This document shows, in pieces, positions 25,834-34,669 of a stretch of 64,000 nt of DNA. A program made the position numbers and the translations under genes. Below the pieces are notes generated by a model that saw only the letters and a list, made by a program, of their open reading frames with translations, did not search any database and was not told the origin of the DNA. This DNA is from Fulvimonas soli (lineage in GTDB: Bacteria; Pseudomonadota; Gammaproteobacteria; Xanthomonadales; Rhodanobacteraceae): positions 62,001 through 126,000 of the forward strand of contig NZ_QGHC01000008.1 of the NCBI RefSeq assembly GCF_003148905.1, in the 5' to 3' direction. How positions within the stretch are numbered: position 1 is the first letter of the stretch; each line of letters starts with the position of its first letter.

Positions 25834-25847
25834 GTTTCAACTGAAAC
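25834..25847. promoter_or_regulatory. Palindromic operator, probable MarR site
   Basis: GTTTCAACTGAAAC is a perfect 6-2-6 dyad in an AT-rich patch that stands out from the GC-rich surroundings, midway between the hpd and marR start codons. A MarR-family dimer repressing both genes would fit. The flanking TATAGT is a possible -10 for either direction. Confidence 0.65.
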
Positions 25848-25870
25848 CATTTGCAAGGAACACCGCCGCA

Positions 25871-26329
25871 ATGGCCTCCGTCCGCAAGCCCGCGCCCGCC
25901 GGCGCCGACCACGCCCCGCTGGAGCTGGAGCGCTTCCTGCCCTACCGGCTGTCGATCCTGTCCAACACGATCAGCCAGTCGATCGCCGACGACTACCAGC
26001 GCCGCTACGACCTCAGCGTGACCGAGTGGCGCGTGATGGCGGTGCTGGCGCGCTTCGACGGCCTGTCCGCGCGCGAGGTGGCCGAGCGCACCGCGACGGA
26101 CAAGGTGGCGGTGAGCCGCGCGCTGGCGCGGCTGGTGGCGGCCGGGCGCGTGCGCCGCGCCACCCACGACGGCGACAAGCGCCGCTCGGTGCTCGGCCTC
26201 ACCGAGGCCGGCTGGGCGATCCACGACCAGGTCGCGCCGATGGCCCGCGCGCGCGAGCGCGAGGTGCTGGCCAAGCTGGACGCGGAGGAGCGCGCGTGGC
26301 TGACGCGCATCCTGGACAAGCTGCTTTAG
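25871..26329 (+). CDS. MarR-family transcription regulator
   Basis: A 152-residue winged-helix regulator. The MarR core is visible: RRYDLSVTEWRVMAVLARFD, then LSAREVAERTATDKVAVSRA (recognition helix), the wing RATHDGDKRRSVLGLTEAG, and the C-terminal dimer helix. It is divergent from hpd across a 71-base gap containing the palindrome at 25834. This suggests it responds to a tyrosine-pathway intermediate such as homogentisate or hydroxyphenylpyruvate; the ligand is inference. Related regulators of hpd/hmg genes exist in other proteobacteria. The long inverted repeat at 26330 follows its stop. Confidence 0.9.
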   Translation: MASVRKPAPAGADHAPLELERFLPYRLSILSNTISQSIADDYQRRYDLSVTEWRVMAVLARFDGLSAREVAERTATDKVAVSRALARLVAAGRVRRATHDGDKRRSVLGLTEAGWAIHDQVAPMARAREREVLAKLDAEERAWLTRILDKLL

Positions 26330-26436
26330 AGCGAGGGGCGAGTGGAGAGGAGTGAGTAGAGAGAGAAGCCGGCACGCCGTGACGCCCCGGACAGCGAGAT
26401 TCTCTCTCACTTCTCTCCACCCACTCCTCGCCCTTT
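26330..26436. repeat. Long inverted repeat between convergent genes
   Basis: The left arm (26330-26369) and right arm (26397-26436) are nearly complementary over about 36 bases, built of GAGAG/CTCTC-type units (left AGTGGAGAGGAGTGAG, right CTCACTTCTCTCCACCCACT). The loop is about 27 bases. It fits exactly between the marR and transporter stops and can act as a bidirectional transcription stop. Confidence 0.75.
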
Positions 26437-27947
26437 CACTTCACTCCATGCATCAGCCGGTTCACCAGCGGCGCGATCAGCAGCAGGAAGGCGCCGGCGC
26501 CGGCCAGCAGCCAGAAGCCGAAGGTGAAGCCGGACAGCGCCGAGGCCGCGGTCATGCCGCTCTGTCCGCTGATCGCGCTGGCCAGCAGGCCGGACAGGTT
26601 GCCGCCCACCGCCAGCGAGAGGAACCAGCCGCCCATCGCCACGCCGACCAGCCGCGGCGGCGCCAGCTTGGTCACCATCGACAGGCCGATCGGCGACAGG
26701 CACAGCTCGCCCACCGTCTGCAGCACGTAGCACAGCGCCAGCGGCCAGAACGGGATCAGCCCGCGCGCGTCGAGCAGCCTCGACAGGCCGTACATCAGCA
26801 CCAGGAAGCCCAGCCCGTTGAAGACCAGGCCCAGGCCGAACTTGCGCGGGATCGACGGCTCCGCGCGGCGCTTGTCCAGCCAGCCCCAGACCAGCGTCAG
26901 CGGCGGCGCCAGCAGCAGGATCGCCAGCGGGCTCACCGACTGGAACCAGCCCACCGGGAACACCCAGCCGCCGAACATCTCGCGGTCCACCAGGTTCTCG
27001 GCGAGGAAGTTGAACGAGGTGCCGAGCTGGAAATAGAACATCCAGAACAGGATGTTGAAGGCGAAGATGATCAGCATCGCGACCACCCGGTGCAGCTGCA
27101 CGCGGTCGTGGCGCAGCGCCTCGCCGACCAGCATCGCGGCGACGCCCACGAACAGCAGGCCGAGCAGCCACTGCAGGCCGGTGGCGCCGATCTTGGACAG
27201 CAGCAGGTAGACCAGCGGCACCGCCACCGCCACGCCGGCCAGCACCCACAGCACGCGCAGCCGGCTCTCGCCGCCCGCGGCCGGCCGGCCCACGCCCTTC
27301 AGGCCGCGGCGGCCGAACCAGAACCACAGCAGGCTCAGCGTCATGCCCACGCCGGCGGCGAGGAACACCAGCTTGAAGTTCTGCCGCATCGGCACGCCGG
27401 TGAAGGTCTCGGCCATCCAGCCGGTGAGCAGCGGCGCGAGGAAGGCGCCGGCGTTGATGCCCATGTAGAACAGGGTGAAGCCGCGGTCGCGGCGCGGGTC
27501 GTCGCGGCCGTACAGCTGGCCCACCATCGAGGAGATGTTCGGCTTGAACAGGCCGTCGCCCACGATCACCAGCGCCAGGCCCAGCAGCATCATGGCGCGC
27601 TCGGGCACCGCCAGCGTGAACAGGCCCGCCGCCATCACCGCCGCACCGAGCAGGATCGAGCGCTGGTAGCCGATCAGCTTGTCCGCCACGTAGCCGCCGA
27701 AGATGCCGGTGGCGTAGATCAGCGCGGTGTACGCGCCGAAGATCGCGCTGGCCCAGCCCTGCCCCGCCGCGTCGCCGTGGTAGAACTGCGCCACGATGTA
27801 CAGCGCCAGCGCCCAGCTCACGCTGTAGAACGCGAAGCGCTCCCAGAACTCGGTCATGAACAGCATCCACAGCGGGCGCGGATGGCCGAGCAGTTGCGGG
27901 AAGTCGGGCGCGGCGGCGGCCGGGTCGGATGGGCGGGTCGTCGTCAT
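26436..27947 (-). CDS. Proton-dependent oligopeptide transporter (POT/PTR family)
   Basis: A 503-residue major-facilitator-type peptide:H+ symporter with about 14 membrane helices. POT signatures are seen: the E-x-x-E-R motif in TEFWERFAFYSV, GGYVADKLIGYQRSI, and FTLFYMGINAGAFLAPLLTG (the family's FYxxINxG motif). The ATG at 27947 (MTTTRPSDP) is the natural start; the frame upstream is not family-like. It takes up di- and tripeptides. It neighbours tryptophan and tyrosine catabolic genes, which would use the imported amino acids. Convergent with marR. Confidence 0.93.
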   Translation of the reverse strand: MTTTRPSDPAAAAPDFPQLLGHPRPLWMLFMTEFWERFAFYSVSWALALYIVAQFYHGDAAGQGWASAIFGAYTALIYATGIFGGYVADKLIGYQRSILLGAAVMAAGLFTLAVPERAMMLLGLALVIVGDGLFKPNISSMVGQLYGRDDPRRDRGFTLFYMGINAGAFLAPLLTGWMAETFTGVPMRQNFKLVFLAAGVGMTLSLLWFWFGRRGLKGVGRPAAGGESRLRVLWVLAGVAVAVPLVYLLLSKIGATGLQWLLGLLFVGVAAMLVGEALRHDRVQLHRVVAMLIIFAFNILFWMFYFQLGTSFNFLAENLVDREMFGGWVFPVGWFQSVSPLAILLLAPPLTLVWGWLDKRRAEPSIPRKFGLGLVFNGLGFLVLMYGLSRLLDARGLIPFWPLALCYVLQTVGELCLSPIGLSMVTKLAPPRLVGVAMGGWFLSLAVGGNLSGLLASAISGQSGMTAASALSGFTFGFWLLAGAGAFLLLIAPLVNRLMHGVK

Positions 27948-28017
27948 GGCGTTCTGCTCGTTGCCCCTGTGGCGGTCGGGCGATCCTGCCAGAGGCGCGA
28001 ACCGCCGCACAATCGGC

Positions 28018-28881
28018 TCAGCGCGGCGCGCCGGCGGGCTGCAGCGTGGTGCGCACCTCGAACAGCTCCGGGAAGAACTCCAGCTCCAGCGCCTTCTTCA
28101 GGAACGCCACGCCGGAGGAGCCGCCGGTGCCGCGGCGGAAGCCGATGATCCGCTGCACCGTGCGCATGTGGCGGAAGCGCCACAGCTGGAACTGCGTCTC
28201 CAGGTCCACCAGGTCCTCGCACAGCGCGTACTCGCGCCAGTAGCGCTCGGTGTCGCCGTAGATGCGCTCGAACACCGGCAGCAGCGCGCGGTCGGCCGCG
28301 TGCGGCCTCGACCAGTCGCGCTCCAGGTGCGCCGCGGGCACCGCGTGGCCGAAGCGCGCCAGGTAGCGCAGGAACTCGTCGTACAGGCCGGGCGACTCCA
28401 GCGTCCCGCGCAGCGCGGCCTGCCCCGGCGGGTCGTGCGCGAACACCTTGAGCATCGCCGCGTTCTTGTTGCCGAGCAGGAACTCGACGATGCGGTACTG
28501 CAGCGACTGGAAGCCGGAGGACGGCCCCAGCACGTCGCGGAACTCCAGGTACTCCGACGGCGTCAGCGTCTCCAGCACCGACCACTGCTCGGTGAGCTGG
28601 CGCAGCACCGCCTTGCAGCGCGCCAGCACCTTCTGCGTGCGCCACACCTGGTCGCGGCGCAGGAAGCCGATCGCCGCGCGCAGCTCGTGGATCATCAGCT
28701 TCAGCCACAGCTCGCTGACCTGGTGCTGCACGATGAACAGCATCTCGTCGTGGTGCGGCGGGTCGGACAGCGGGTGCTGGGCCGACAGCAGCCGGTCCAG
28801 CCGCAGGTAGCCGCCGTAGGTGAGGCGGCCTTCGAGGTCGGTCTCGATGCCGGCCTCGAGCTCGCGCTGGTTCTCGCTCAT
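28018..28881 (-). CDS. kynA: Tryptophan 2,3-dioxygenase
   Basis: Heme enzyme opening the indole ring of L-tryptophan to N-formylkynurenine, the first step of the kynurenine pathway. It has 287 residues, near the usual length. Diagnostic stretches are [38 protein letters not shown] (active-site region), [18 protein letters not shown], and the heme-binding His region [20 protein letters not shown] followed by GGSSGVAFL. The start is ATG 28881. No kynB or kynU lies in the window. It is transcribed away from pdhA across a 201-base gap. Confidence 0.97.
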   Translation of the reverse strand: MSENQRELEAGIETDLEGRLTYGGYLRLDRLLSAQHPLSDPPHHDEMLFIVQHQVSELWLKLMIHELRAAIGFLRRDQVWRTQKVLARCKAVLRQLTEQWSVLETLTPSEYLEFRDVLGPSSGFQSLQYRIVEFLLGNKNAAMLKVFAHDPPGQAALRGTLESPGLYDEFLRYLARFGHAVPAAHLERDWSRPHAADRALLPVFERIYGDTERYWREYALCEDLVDLETQFQLWRFRHMRTVQRIIGFRRGTGGSSGVAFLKKALELEFFPELFEVRTTLQPAGAPR

Positions 28882-29082
28882 GTCCCTTACGCCAAACCGC
28901 AAAGCGCCTATGGTAACCGTAGCCCCGCGGCCGCACCGTACGGTTTCGCATGCTGCACCGTGCCTTGCGGCGCAACATGCCGCCCTGCTATCAAATACGA
29001 TCTTTTCAGGGATTTTTGCGCGCCTTGCCCCGCTGGATGGGCTGCCGCCTCCCTTCCCCTTCAGTCCATCCGGGAGCGAGTC

Positions 29083-30168
29083 GTGTCCATCGCCGCCAAA
29101 TTCGAGATCGAGTACCTGCAATACCTCGACGCCGAGGGCAAGCAGGTCCGCGACGACCTGCCTGCCTTCGCGCAGGACCTCGACCACATGGTCGAGCTGT
29201 ACAAGCTGATGATGTCCACCCGCGTGTTCGACGCCAAGTCGGTGGCGCTGCAGCGCACCGGCAAGCTCGGCACCTATGCCAGCTGCCTGGGCCACGAGGC
29301 CGCGCACGTGGGCATCGGCAGCGCGATGAGGCCGGAGGACGTGCTGGCGCCGAGCTACCGCGAGTACGGCGCGCAGCTCTACCGCGGCGTGCAGCCGCGC
29401 GAGGTGTACATGTACTGGGGCGGCGACGAGCGCGGCAACGACTACCGGAAGGAGCCGGCGCGCCACGACTTCGCCTGGAGCGTGCCGATCGCCACGCAGT
29501 GCCTGCACGCGGCCGGCTCCGCGCTCGCCTTCAAGATCCGCGGCGAGAAGCGCGTGGCGGTGTGCACCATCGGCGACGGCGGCTCGTCCAAGGGCGACTT
29601 CTACGGCGCCATCAACATCGCCGGCGCGCAGAACCTGCCGCTGGTGGCGGTGATCGTCAACAACCAGTGGGCGATCTCGGTGCCGCGCAAGATCCAGTCC
29701 GGCGCGCCCACGCTGGCGCAGAAGGGCATCGCCGCCGGGCTGTTCTCGATCCAGGTGGACGGCAACGACATCATCGCCGTGCGCAAGGCGATGGAGGACG
29801 CGCTGGAGCGCGCCCGCAGCGGCCAGGGCGGCAGCGTGCTGGAGCTGGTCACCTACCGCCTGGGCGACCACACCACCGCCGACGACGCGCGCCGCTACCG
29901 CGGCGAGCAGGAAGTGAAGGACGCCTGGGCGCGCGAGCCGATGAAGCGCCTGAAGCACTGGCTGGTGGCCAAGGGCGCGTGGGACGAGCAGAAGGAGGAG
30001 GCCTGGAAGGCCGAGTGCGACGACTGGATGGACGACGAGGTCAACGCCTACCTCGAAACGAAGACCCAGCCGGTCACGGCGATGTTCGACTACACCTTCG
30101 CCGAGCTACCCGCCGACCTCGCCCGGCAGCGCGATCTCGCCCTCTCGCTCGAACACAAGGCGCACTGA
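29083..30168 (+). CDS. pdhA: Pyruvate dehydrogenase E1 alpha subunit (heterodimeric type)
   Basis: Thiamine-diphosphate E1 alpha of a 2-oxoacid dehydrogenase, 361 residues from a GTG start at 29083 preceded by GGGAGCGAG. The ThDP motif [18 protein letters not shown] ... NNQW follows the family pattern. Substrate loop pieces are [12 protein letters not shown] and [15 protein letters not shown]. It sits directly before E1 beta (5-base gap) and then E2. Heterodimeric E1s also serve branched-chain oxoacid dehydrogenases. In Xanthomonadales this gene set is usually annotated as pyruvate dehydrogenase, but the substrate is not proven by sequence. Confidence 0.9.
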   Translation: MSIAAKFEIEYLQYLDAEGKQVRDDLPAFAQDLDHMVELYKLMMSTRVFDAKSVALQRTGKLGTYASCLGHEAAHVGIGSAMRPEDVLAPSYREYGAQLYRGVQPREVYMYWGGDERGNDYRKEPARHDFAWSVPIATQCLHAAGSALAFKIRGEKRVAVCTIGDGGSSKGDFYGAINIAGAQNLPLVAVIVNNQWAISVPRKIQSGAPTLAQKGIAAGLFSIQVDGNDIIAVRKAMEDALERARSGQGGSVLELVTYRLGDHTTADDARRYRGEQEVKDAWAREPMKRLKHWLVAKGAWDEQKEEAWKAECDDWMDDEVNAYLETKTQPVTAMFDYTFAELPADLARQRDLALSLEHKAH

Positions 30169-30173
30169 AGACC

Positions 30174-31154
30174 ATGGCACAGATCACCCTCATCGAAGCG
30201 GTCACCCAGGCGCTCGCCTACGAGATGGCGCACGACGACTCGGTCGTGGTGCTGGGCGAGGACGTCGGCGTCAACGGCGGCGTGTTCCGCGCCACCCAGG
30301 GCCTGCAGCAGAAGTTCGGCGAGCTGCGCGTGCTCGACACCCCGCTGGACGAGACCACCATCGCCGGCGTCACCGTGGGCCTGGCCGCGCAGGGCATGAA
30401 GCCGGTGGCCGAGGCGCAGTTCGAGGGCTTCATCTACCCGATGATGGAGCAGATCGCCTGCCACGCCGCGCGCATGCGCAACCGCACGCGCGGGCGCATC
30501 ACCGTGCCGGCGGTGTTCCGCGCGCCGTGGGGCGGCGGCATCCACGCGCCCGAGCACCACTCCGAGGCCAACGAGCACCTGTTCGCCAACATCCCCGGCC
30601 TGCGCGTGGTGCTGCCCTCCTCGCCGGCGCGCGCCTACGGCCTGCTGCTGGCGGCGATCCGCGACCCCGACCCGGTGGTGTTCTTCGAGCCCAAGCGCAT
30701 CTACCGCCAGTACAAGGAGGAGGTGCCCGACGACGGCGAGGCGCTGCCGCTGGACGTGTGCTTCGTGCTGCGCGACGGCGGCGACGTCACCCTGGTGACC
30801 TGGGGCGCGCAGGTGAAGGAATGCCTGGAGGCCGCCGACGCGCTGGCCGAGGAAGGCATCGGCGCCGAGGTGATCGACGTGGCCACGCTGACCCCGCTGG
30901 ACTTCGACACCATCGCCGAGTCGGTGCACAAGACCGGCCGCTGCGTGATCGTGCACGAGGCGCCGAAGACCGCCGGCTTCGGCGCCGAGATCGCCGCGCG
31001 CGTGGCCGAGGAATGCCTGTACGACCTGCTCGCCCCGGTCGAGCGCGTCACCGGCTACGACGTGCACACCCCGCTGTACCGGCTGGAGATGAAGCAGATG
31101 CCGAGCACGGCGCGCATCGTCGAGGCCGCCAAGCGCACGCTGGCGGCTTCGTAA
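30174..31154 (+). CDS. pdhB: Pyruvate dehydrogenase E1 beta subunit
   Basis: A 326-residue E1 beta (transketolase pyrimidine and C-terminal domains) pairing with the upstream E1 alpha. The motif LGEDVGVNGGVFRATQGL contains the ThDP-activating glutamate. EAQFEGFIYPMMEQI, PWGGGIHAPEHHSEANEH and CVIVHEAPKTAGFGAEIAAR are all typical. The ATG follows the pdhA stop by five bases. Two repeat copies (31155-31304) separate it from the E2 gene, so E2 may be expressed at a different level. Same substrate caveat as pdhA. Confidence 0.92.
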   Translation: MAQITLIEAVTQALAYEMAHDDSVVVLGEDVGVNGGVFRATQGLQQKFGELRVLDTPLDETTIAGVTVGLAAQGMKPVAEAQFEGFIYPMMEQIACHAARMRNRTRGRITVPAVFRAPWGGGIHAPEHHSEANEHLFANIPGLRVVLPSSPARAYGLLLAAIRDPDPVVFFEPKRIYRQYKEEVPDDGEALPLDVCFVLRDGGDVTLVTWGAQVKECLEAADALAEEGIGAEVIDVATLTPLDFDTIAESVHKTGRCVIVHEAPKTAGFGAEIAARVAEECLYDLLAPVERVTGYDVHTPLYRLEMKQMPSTARIVEAAKRTLAAS

Positions 31155-31304
31155 CCCCTTCTCCCCTCCGGGGAGAAGGTGCCCCGGAGGGGCGGATGAG
31201 GGGACAAGGCTTGCGGCAAAGCTCATCGAAAGAAGGTTTCGATGAAGTTCAAGGCAAGCCCCGGCCCCTCACCCCAACCCTCTCCCCGAAGGGGAGAGGG
31301 AGAA
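31155..31304. repeat. Two REP-like repeats between pdhB and pdhC
   Basis: The first copy at 31155-31203 contains CCCTTCTCCCCTCCGGGGAG. The second at 31264-31304 contains CCCCTCACCCCAACCCTCTC. Both form GC-rich hairpins. Such repeats within an operon can adjust stability of the segments. Nothing else is seen in the 176-base gap. Confidence 0.75.
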
Positions 31305-31330
31305 AACCCCAAAACCTTGGAAGCTCACTC

Positions 31331-32713
31331 ATGGCCGACACCAAGACATTCCACCTGCCCGACCTCGGCGAGGGCCTGCCCGACGCCACCATCGTCGAGT
31401 GGCACGTGAAGGAAGGCGACACCGTCAAGCTCGACGCCCCGCTGGTGTCGATGGAGACCGCCAAGGCGGTGGTGGACGTGCCCTCGCCCTACACCGGCAA
31501 GGTGGTCAGGCTGCACGGCGCCGCCGGCGACGTGATCGAGACCGGCGCGGCGCTGGCCGACTTCGAGCCCGACCCCAACGCCAAGCAGCGCGCCGAGGCC
31601 GAGCCCACCGGCCACCACCACGGCCCGAAGAAGAGCGTGGGCAGCCCCGCGCCGGACAGCGCGAAGAAGGTGGTCGCCTCCGACGAGGGCGGCGAGGTCG
31701 CCGAGCGCGAGGACGAGGGCACCGTGGTCGGCGCGATGGTCAGCGGCAATGCCGTGCACGTCGAGCAGGCCGCCAGCATCGGCGGCGTGAAGGCGGTGCC
31801 GGCGGTGCGCGCGCTGGCCAGGAAGCTCAAGGTGGACATCACCCGCGTGCGCCCCAGCGGCGCCGGCGGCGTGGTCACCCTGAAGGACGTCAAGGACGCC
31901 GCCGCGACCGGCAGCGCGCCGCTCGGCGCCGCGCCCGCCCGCGCCGCGCCGGCCGCGGCCGGCCGCCATCCGGCACCCGAACTGGCCGAGCCGGGTCCGG
32001 CATCGGCGCCGGCGCGCACGCCGGTGTCGCTCGCCGGCAAGCCGGTGCGCACCGCGCCGCCGTCGCAGCAGGCCAGCGGCCAGCCCGAGCAGCTCAAGGG
32101 CGTGCGCCGCAACATGGCCCGCGTGATGGCCGAGGCGCACGCCAGCGTGGTGCCCACCACCCTGGTGGACGACGCCGACCTGCACGCCTGGATCGGCAAG
32201 CAGGACATCACCGCGCGGCTGATCCGCGCCATCGTCGCCGCGTGCAAGGCGGTGCCCGCGCTCAACGCCTGGTTCGACGGCAAGAACCTCTCGCGCACGC
32301 TGCACCCGCACGTGGACATCGGCATCGCGGTGGATACCGACGACGGCCTGTTCGTGCCCGCCCTGCGCAACGCCGACATGCTCGACGGCGCCGGCATCCG
32401 CACCGCCATCCAGCGCCTGCGCGCGCAGGTGGAGGACCGCACGATCCCGGCCTCGGAGCTGTCCGGCTACACCATCAGCCTGTCCAACTTCGGCATGTTC
32501 GCCGGCCGCTACGCCACCCCGGTGGTGGTGCCGCCGTGCGTGGCCATCGTCGGCGCGGGCAAGCTCAGCCACGACGTGGTGGCGGTGATGGGCGGCATCG
32601 AGGTGCACCGGCGCCTGCCGATCAGCCTCACCTTCGACCACCGCGCCGCCACCGGCGGCGAGGCGGCGCGTTTCCTCAAGGCGCTGCTGGACGACCTCGC
32701 GCGGCCGAACTGA
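31331..32713 (+). CDS. pdhC: Dihydrolipoamide acyltransferase E2 component
   Basis: A 460-residue E2. It has an N-terminal lipoyl domain (lipoyl Lys in SMETAKAVVD), an Ala/Pro linker, a peripheral-subunit-binding domain (AVPAVRALARKLKVDITRV), a second linker and a catalytic core ending with SLTFDHRAATGGEAARF. In most E2 proteins the catalytic segment reads HRxxDG. Here Asp is replaced by Thr (HRAATG), a variant that I believe is shared by related Xanthomonadales. One lipoyl domain only. It acts with E1 alpha/beta upstream; an E3 gene is not in the window. The ATG at 31331 follows a repeat and lacks a strong ribosome-binding site. Confidence 0.92.
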   Translation: MADTKTFHLPDLGEGLPDATIVEWHVKEGDTVKLDAPLVSMETAKAVVDVPSPYTGKVVRLHGAAGDVIETGAALADFEPDPNAKQRAEAEPTGHHHGPKKSVGSPAPDSAKKVVASDEGGEVAEREDEGTVVGAMVSGNAVHVEQAASIGGVKAVPAVRALARKLKVDITRVRPSGAGGVVTLKDVKDAAATGSAPLGAAPARAAPAAAGRHPAPELAEPGPASAPARTPVSLAGKPVRTAPPSQQASGQPEQLKGVRRNMARVMAEAHASVVPTTLVDDADLHAWIGKQDITARLIRAIVAACKAVPALNAWFDGKNLSRTLHPHVDIGIAVDTDDGLFVPALRNADMLDGAGIRTAIQRLRAQVEDRTIPASELSGYTISLSNFGMFAGRYATPVVVPPCVAIVGAGKLSHDVVAVMGGIEVHRRLPISLTFDHRAATGGEAARFLKALLDDLARPN

Positions 32714-32767
32714 CCGCGCGCCATGCGGAGGCGCGGCGCCGCGCCCCCGCCTACCGGGAGCACGACG

Positions 32768-33262
32768 ATGGGCAAGCCCTTCCTTTGCGTCCTCCTGGCC
32801 GTCGCCGCGACGGCCGCGCACGCCGCCGGGCCGTCCGCGCGCGACGGCGTGCGCTTCCTCAGCCCCGACACGCTGAGCCGCACCGCCGGCTACTCGCACG
32901 TGGCGGTGGCGCCCGCCGGGCGCACGGTGTACGTCTCCGGCCGGATGGCGCTGGACCGCCAGGGCCGCCTGGTCGGCGGCAGCGATTTCCGCGCCCAGGC
33001 CGAGCAGGTCTTCGCCAACCTGAAGACCGCGCTGGAAGCGGGCGGCGCCTCGTTCGAGGACGTGGCGAAGCTGGACTTCTACGTCACCGACATGGCCGGC
33101 GCGCCGGCGCTGCGCGAGGTGCGCGACCGCTACATCGACGCCGCCCATCCGCCGGTCAGCACCCTGGTCGAGGTGCGCCGGCTGGTGCGCGAGGACGCGC
33201 TGCTGGAAGTCGCCGCCACCGCCGTGCTGCCCGACGCGCCGGCGCGGTCCGCCGGTCCCTAG
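32768..33262 (+). CDS. Exported RidA-family protein
   Basis: A 164-residue protein: signal peptide (MGKPFLCVLLAVAATAAHA) followed by a complete RidA/YjgF domain with YSHVAVAPAGRTVYVSGRMA, FRAQAEQVFANLKTALEAGG, VAKLDFYVTDM and PPVSTLVEVRRLVREDALLE. Cytoplasmic RidA hydrolyses reactive enamines. The arginine of the VEVRRL motif, used by true deaminases, is present. Periplasmic members have no settled role. It follows the E2 gene by 54 bases and may be co-transcribed. Confidence 0.88.
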   Translation: MGKPFLCVLLAVAATAAHAAGPSARDGVRFLSPDTLSRTAGYSHVAVAPAGRTVYVSGRMALDRQGRLVGGSDFRAQAEQVFANLKTALEAGGASFEDVAKLDFYVTDMAGAPALREVRDRYIDAAHPPVSTLVEVRRLVREDALLEVAATAVLPDAPARSAGP

Positions 33263-33422
33263 AAAACATTTCGCCGTCCGCGCACGGCCGCCGGCACTCC
33301 CGGCGCCGACAGCATCGCCTCACTGGCGGCAAGAGGGCACCGTGCACGCCGTCGGCCAGGCGCTTGACGGCGCGGGCACGACGGCGCCGCTATCGTGGCG
33401 TTCCCTGCCGCGGAGAGCCGCC

Positions 33423-33806
33423 ATGCACCACAGCCGCCTGTGCACCCTGGTGATCGACTGCCGCACCGACGATCTCGCCGAGGCGGCGCGCTTCTGGAGC
33501 GCCGCGCTGGGCAAGCCGGTCGCCACCCTCGACCAGGACGGCGACGGCCGCTACGCGGAGCTCGCCACCGCCGCCGACGAGCCGATCGTCCTGCTGCAGA
33601 GGGTCGAGCACGAGAGCCGCGTGCACCTGGACATCGAGACCGACGACCTGGACGCGGAAACCGCGCGCCTGGAAAGGCTCGGCGCGAAGCGCGTGGCCTT
33701 CGTGCGCGGGCGCTGGTGGGTGATGGAGGCGCCCAGCGGCCACCGCTTCTGCGTGGTGCGGCGGCAGCGCGCCGCGTTCGGGCCGCACCTCAACCGCTGG
33801 GACTGA
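33423..33806 (+). CDS. VOC-superfamily (glyoxalase-like) protein
   Basis: A 127-residue single-domain vicinal-oxygen-chelate protein of the glyoxalase-like 6 type. Visible are LCTLVIDCRTDDLAEAARFW at the start, GRYAELATA, VHLDIETDDLDAETARLERL and FCVVRRQ at the end. This group often has metal ligands replaced and unknown substrates. The start ATG 33423 gives the usual N-terminus. It stands alone, convergent with the globin gene 20 bases downstream. The 160-base gap before it shows no clear promoter. Confidence 0.82.
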   Translation: MHHSRLCTLVIDCRTDDLAEAARFWSAALGKPVATLDQDGDGRYAELATAADEPIVLLQRVEHESRVHLDIETDDLDAETARLERLGAKRVAFVRGRWWVMEAPSGHRFCVVRRQRAAFGPHLNRWD

Positions 33807-33825
33807 CGGCGCGGCGGCGCGCCGT

Positions 33826-34230
33826 TCAGTAGTGGCCGGTGAAGAACGCCGTGGTGGCCTCCATCGCCTCGCGCCAGCGCCGACCCAGCGCCGGGGTGTA
33901 CTGCGGGTCGTGCTCGGCGACGGCCTGCAGCAGGCTGTCGACCCAGTACGGGTAGAGCGCCGGCGGCACCGGCGCGCGCCCGGCGCGGCCGTGCACCCGC
34001 GCCATCTCGGTCATCGTGCGCTCGGCCAGCCGGCTGCCGGCGGCGTGCGCGATGGCCGAGCTGATGCCGCGGCGCAGCGCCATGTACTGCCGGCTGAAGT
34101 CGGTGTGGGCGAACATCGGCACGATGTCCGGATGGCTGCCCATGAAGATCGCGTAGAAGCGCTCGATGAAGCGCCCGTTGCGCAGGCAGCGCCCATAGCT
34201 GGCCTGCAGGTCGTCGTAACTCTCGCTCAT
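33826..34230 (-). CDS. Single-domain globin
   Basis: A 134-residue globin-like heme protein. The alpha-helical pattern contains RFIERFYAIFMGSHPDIVPM, FSRQYMALRRGISSAI and MTEMARVHGRAG, whose His is the probable proximal ligand. LYPYWVDSLLQAVAEHDPQY follows. No reductase domain, so it is not a flavohemoglobin. It could bind O2 or NO. No FNR-type box is seen upstream, so it is not evidently part of the anaerobic regulon. ATG 34230 (MSESYDD) is chosen over an upstream in-frame ATG. Confidence 0.83.
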   Translation of the reverse strand: MSESYDDLQASYGRCLRNGRFIERFYAIFMGSHPDIVPMFAHTDFSRQYMALRRGISSAIAHAAGSRLAERTMTEMARVHGRAGRAPVPPALYPYWVDSLLQAVAEHDPQYTPALGRRWREAMEATTAFFTGHY

Positions 34231-34323
34231 CCCCTCGGTCCGTCCGGGCTGCACGCCGCGCAATCTAGCCGCCGCGGCGCGGCGCGGGGATGGGGCGCAG
34301 CGTCGCAGCCGCGCGGCGCGCCC

Positions 34324-34647
34324 TCAGCGGCGCGCGCGGAACAGCAGCTGCCGCAGCGGCAGCGCCACGCCGAGCAGCAGCACGAACACGCCGTAGCCGT
34401 ACAGCGCCGGCAGCACCTGCCGCCAGATCGCGCCGCTGGAACGGCCGAAGGCGCCGTCGGCCGGCACCGCCGCGGCCTCGAAACCCAGCATCACGCTCCA
34501 CGCCGTGCCGGCGGCGGCGGCCAGCACGGCCAGCGCGTCGAACAGGCGCCGCCCTGCCGTGCGCGGCAGGCCCTTCGGATAGGCCAGGTAGGCCCAGGCC
34601 AGCACCAGCAGCCAGGGGGCGAGCAGCAGCAGGGCGAGGTAGCGCAT
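34324..34647 (-). CDS. Small integral membrane protein, unknown
   Basis: A 107-residue protein with three or four hydrophobic segments (MRYLALLLLAPWLLVLAWAY, residues 36-55, residues 78-98) and an Arg-rich end. I recognise no family. It lies 22 bases upstream of trpS on the same strand and could share its transcript, although spacing to the trpS ATG is large. AT-poor, host-like codon use. Confidence 0.6.
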   Translation of the reverse strand: MRYLALLLLAPWLLVLAWAYLAYPKGLPRTAGRRLFDALAVLAAAAGTAWSVMLGFEAAAVPADGAFGRSSGAIWRQVLPALYGYGVFVLLLGVALPLRQLLFRARR

Positions 34648-34669
34648 CGGCGGGCTCCTTCCGGCCGGA

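Noticed and set aside
33826-34230. The globin as a member of the FNR regulon
   Set aside because: No FNR-type dyad is present in the upstream region 34231-34323, and the gene lies outside the anaerobic island.
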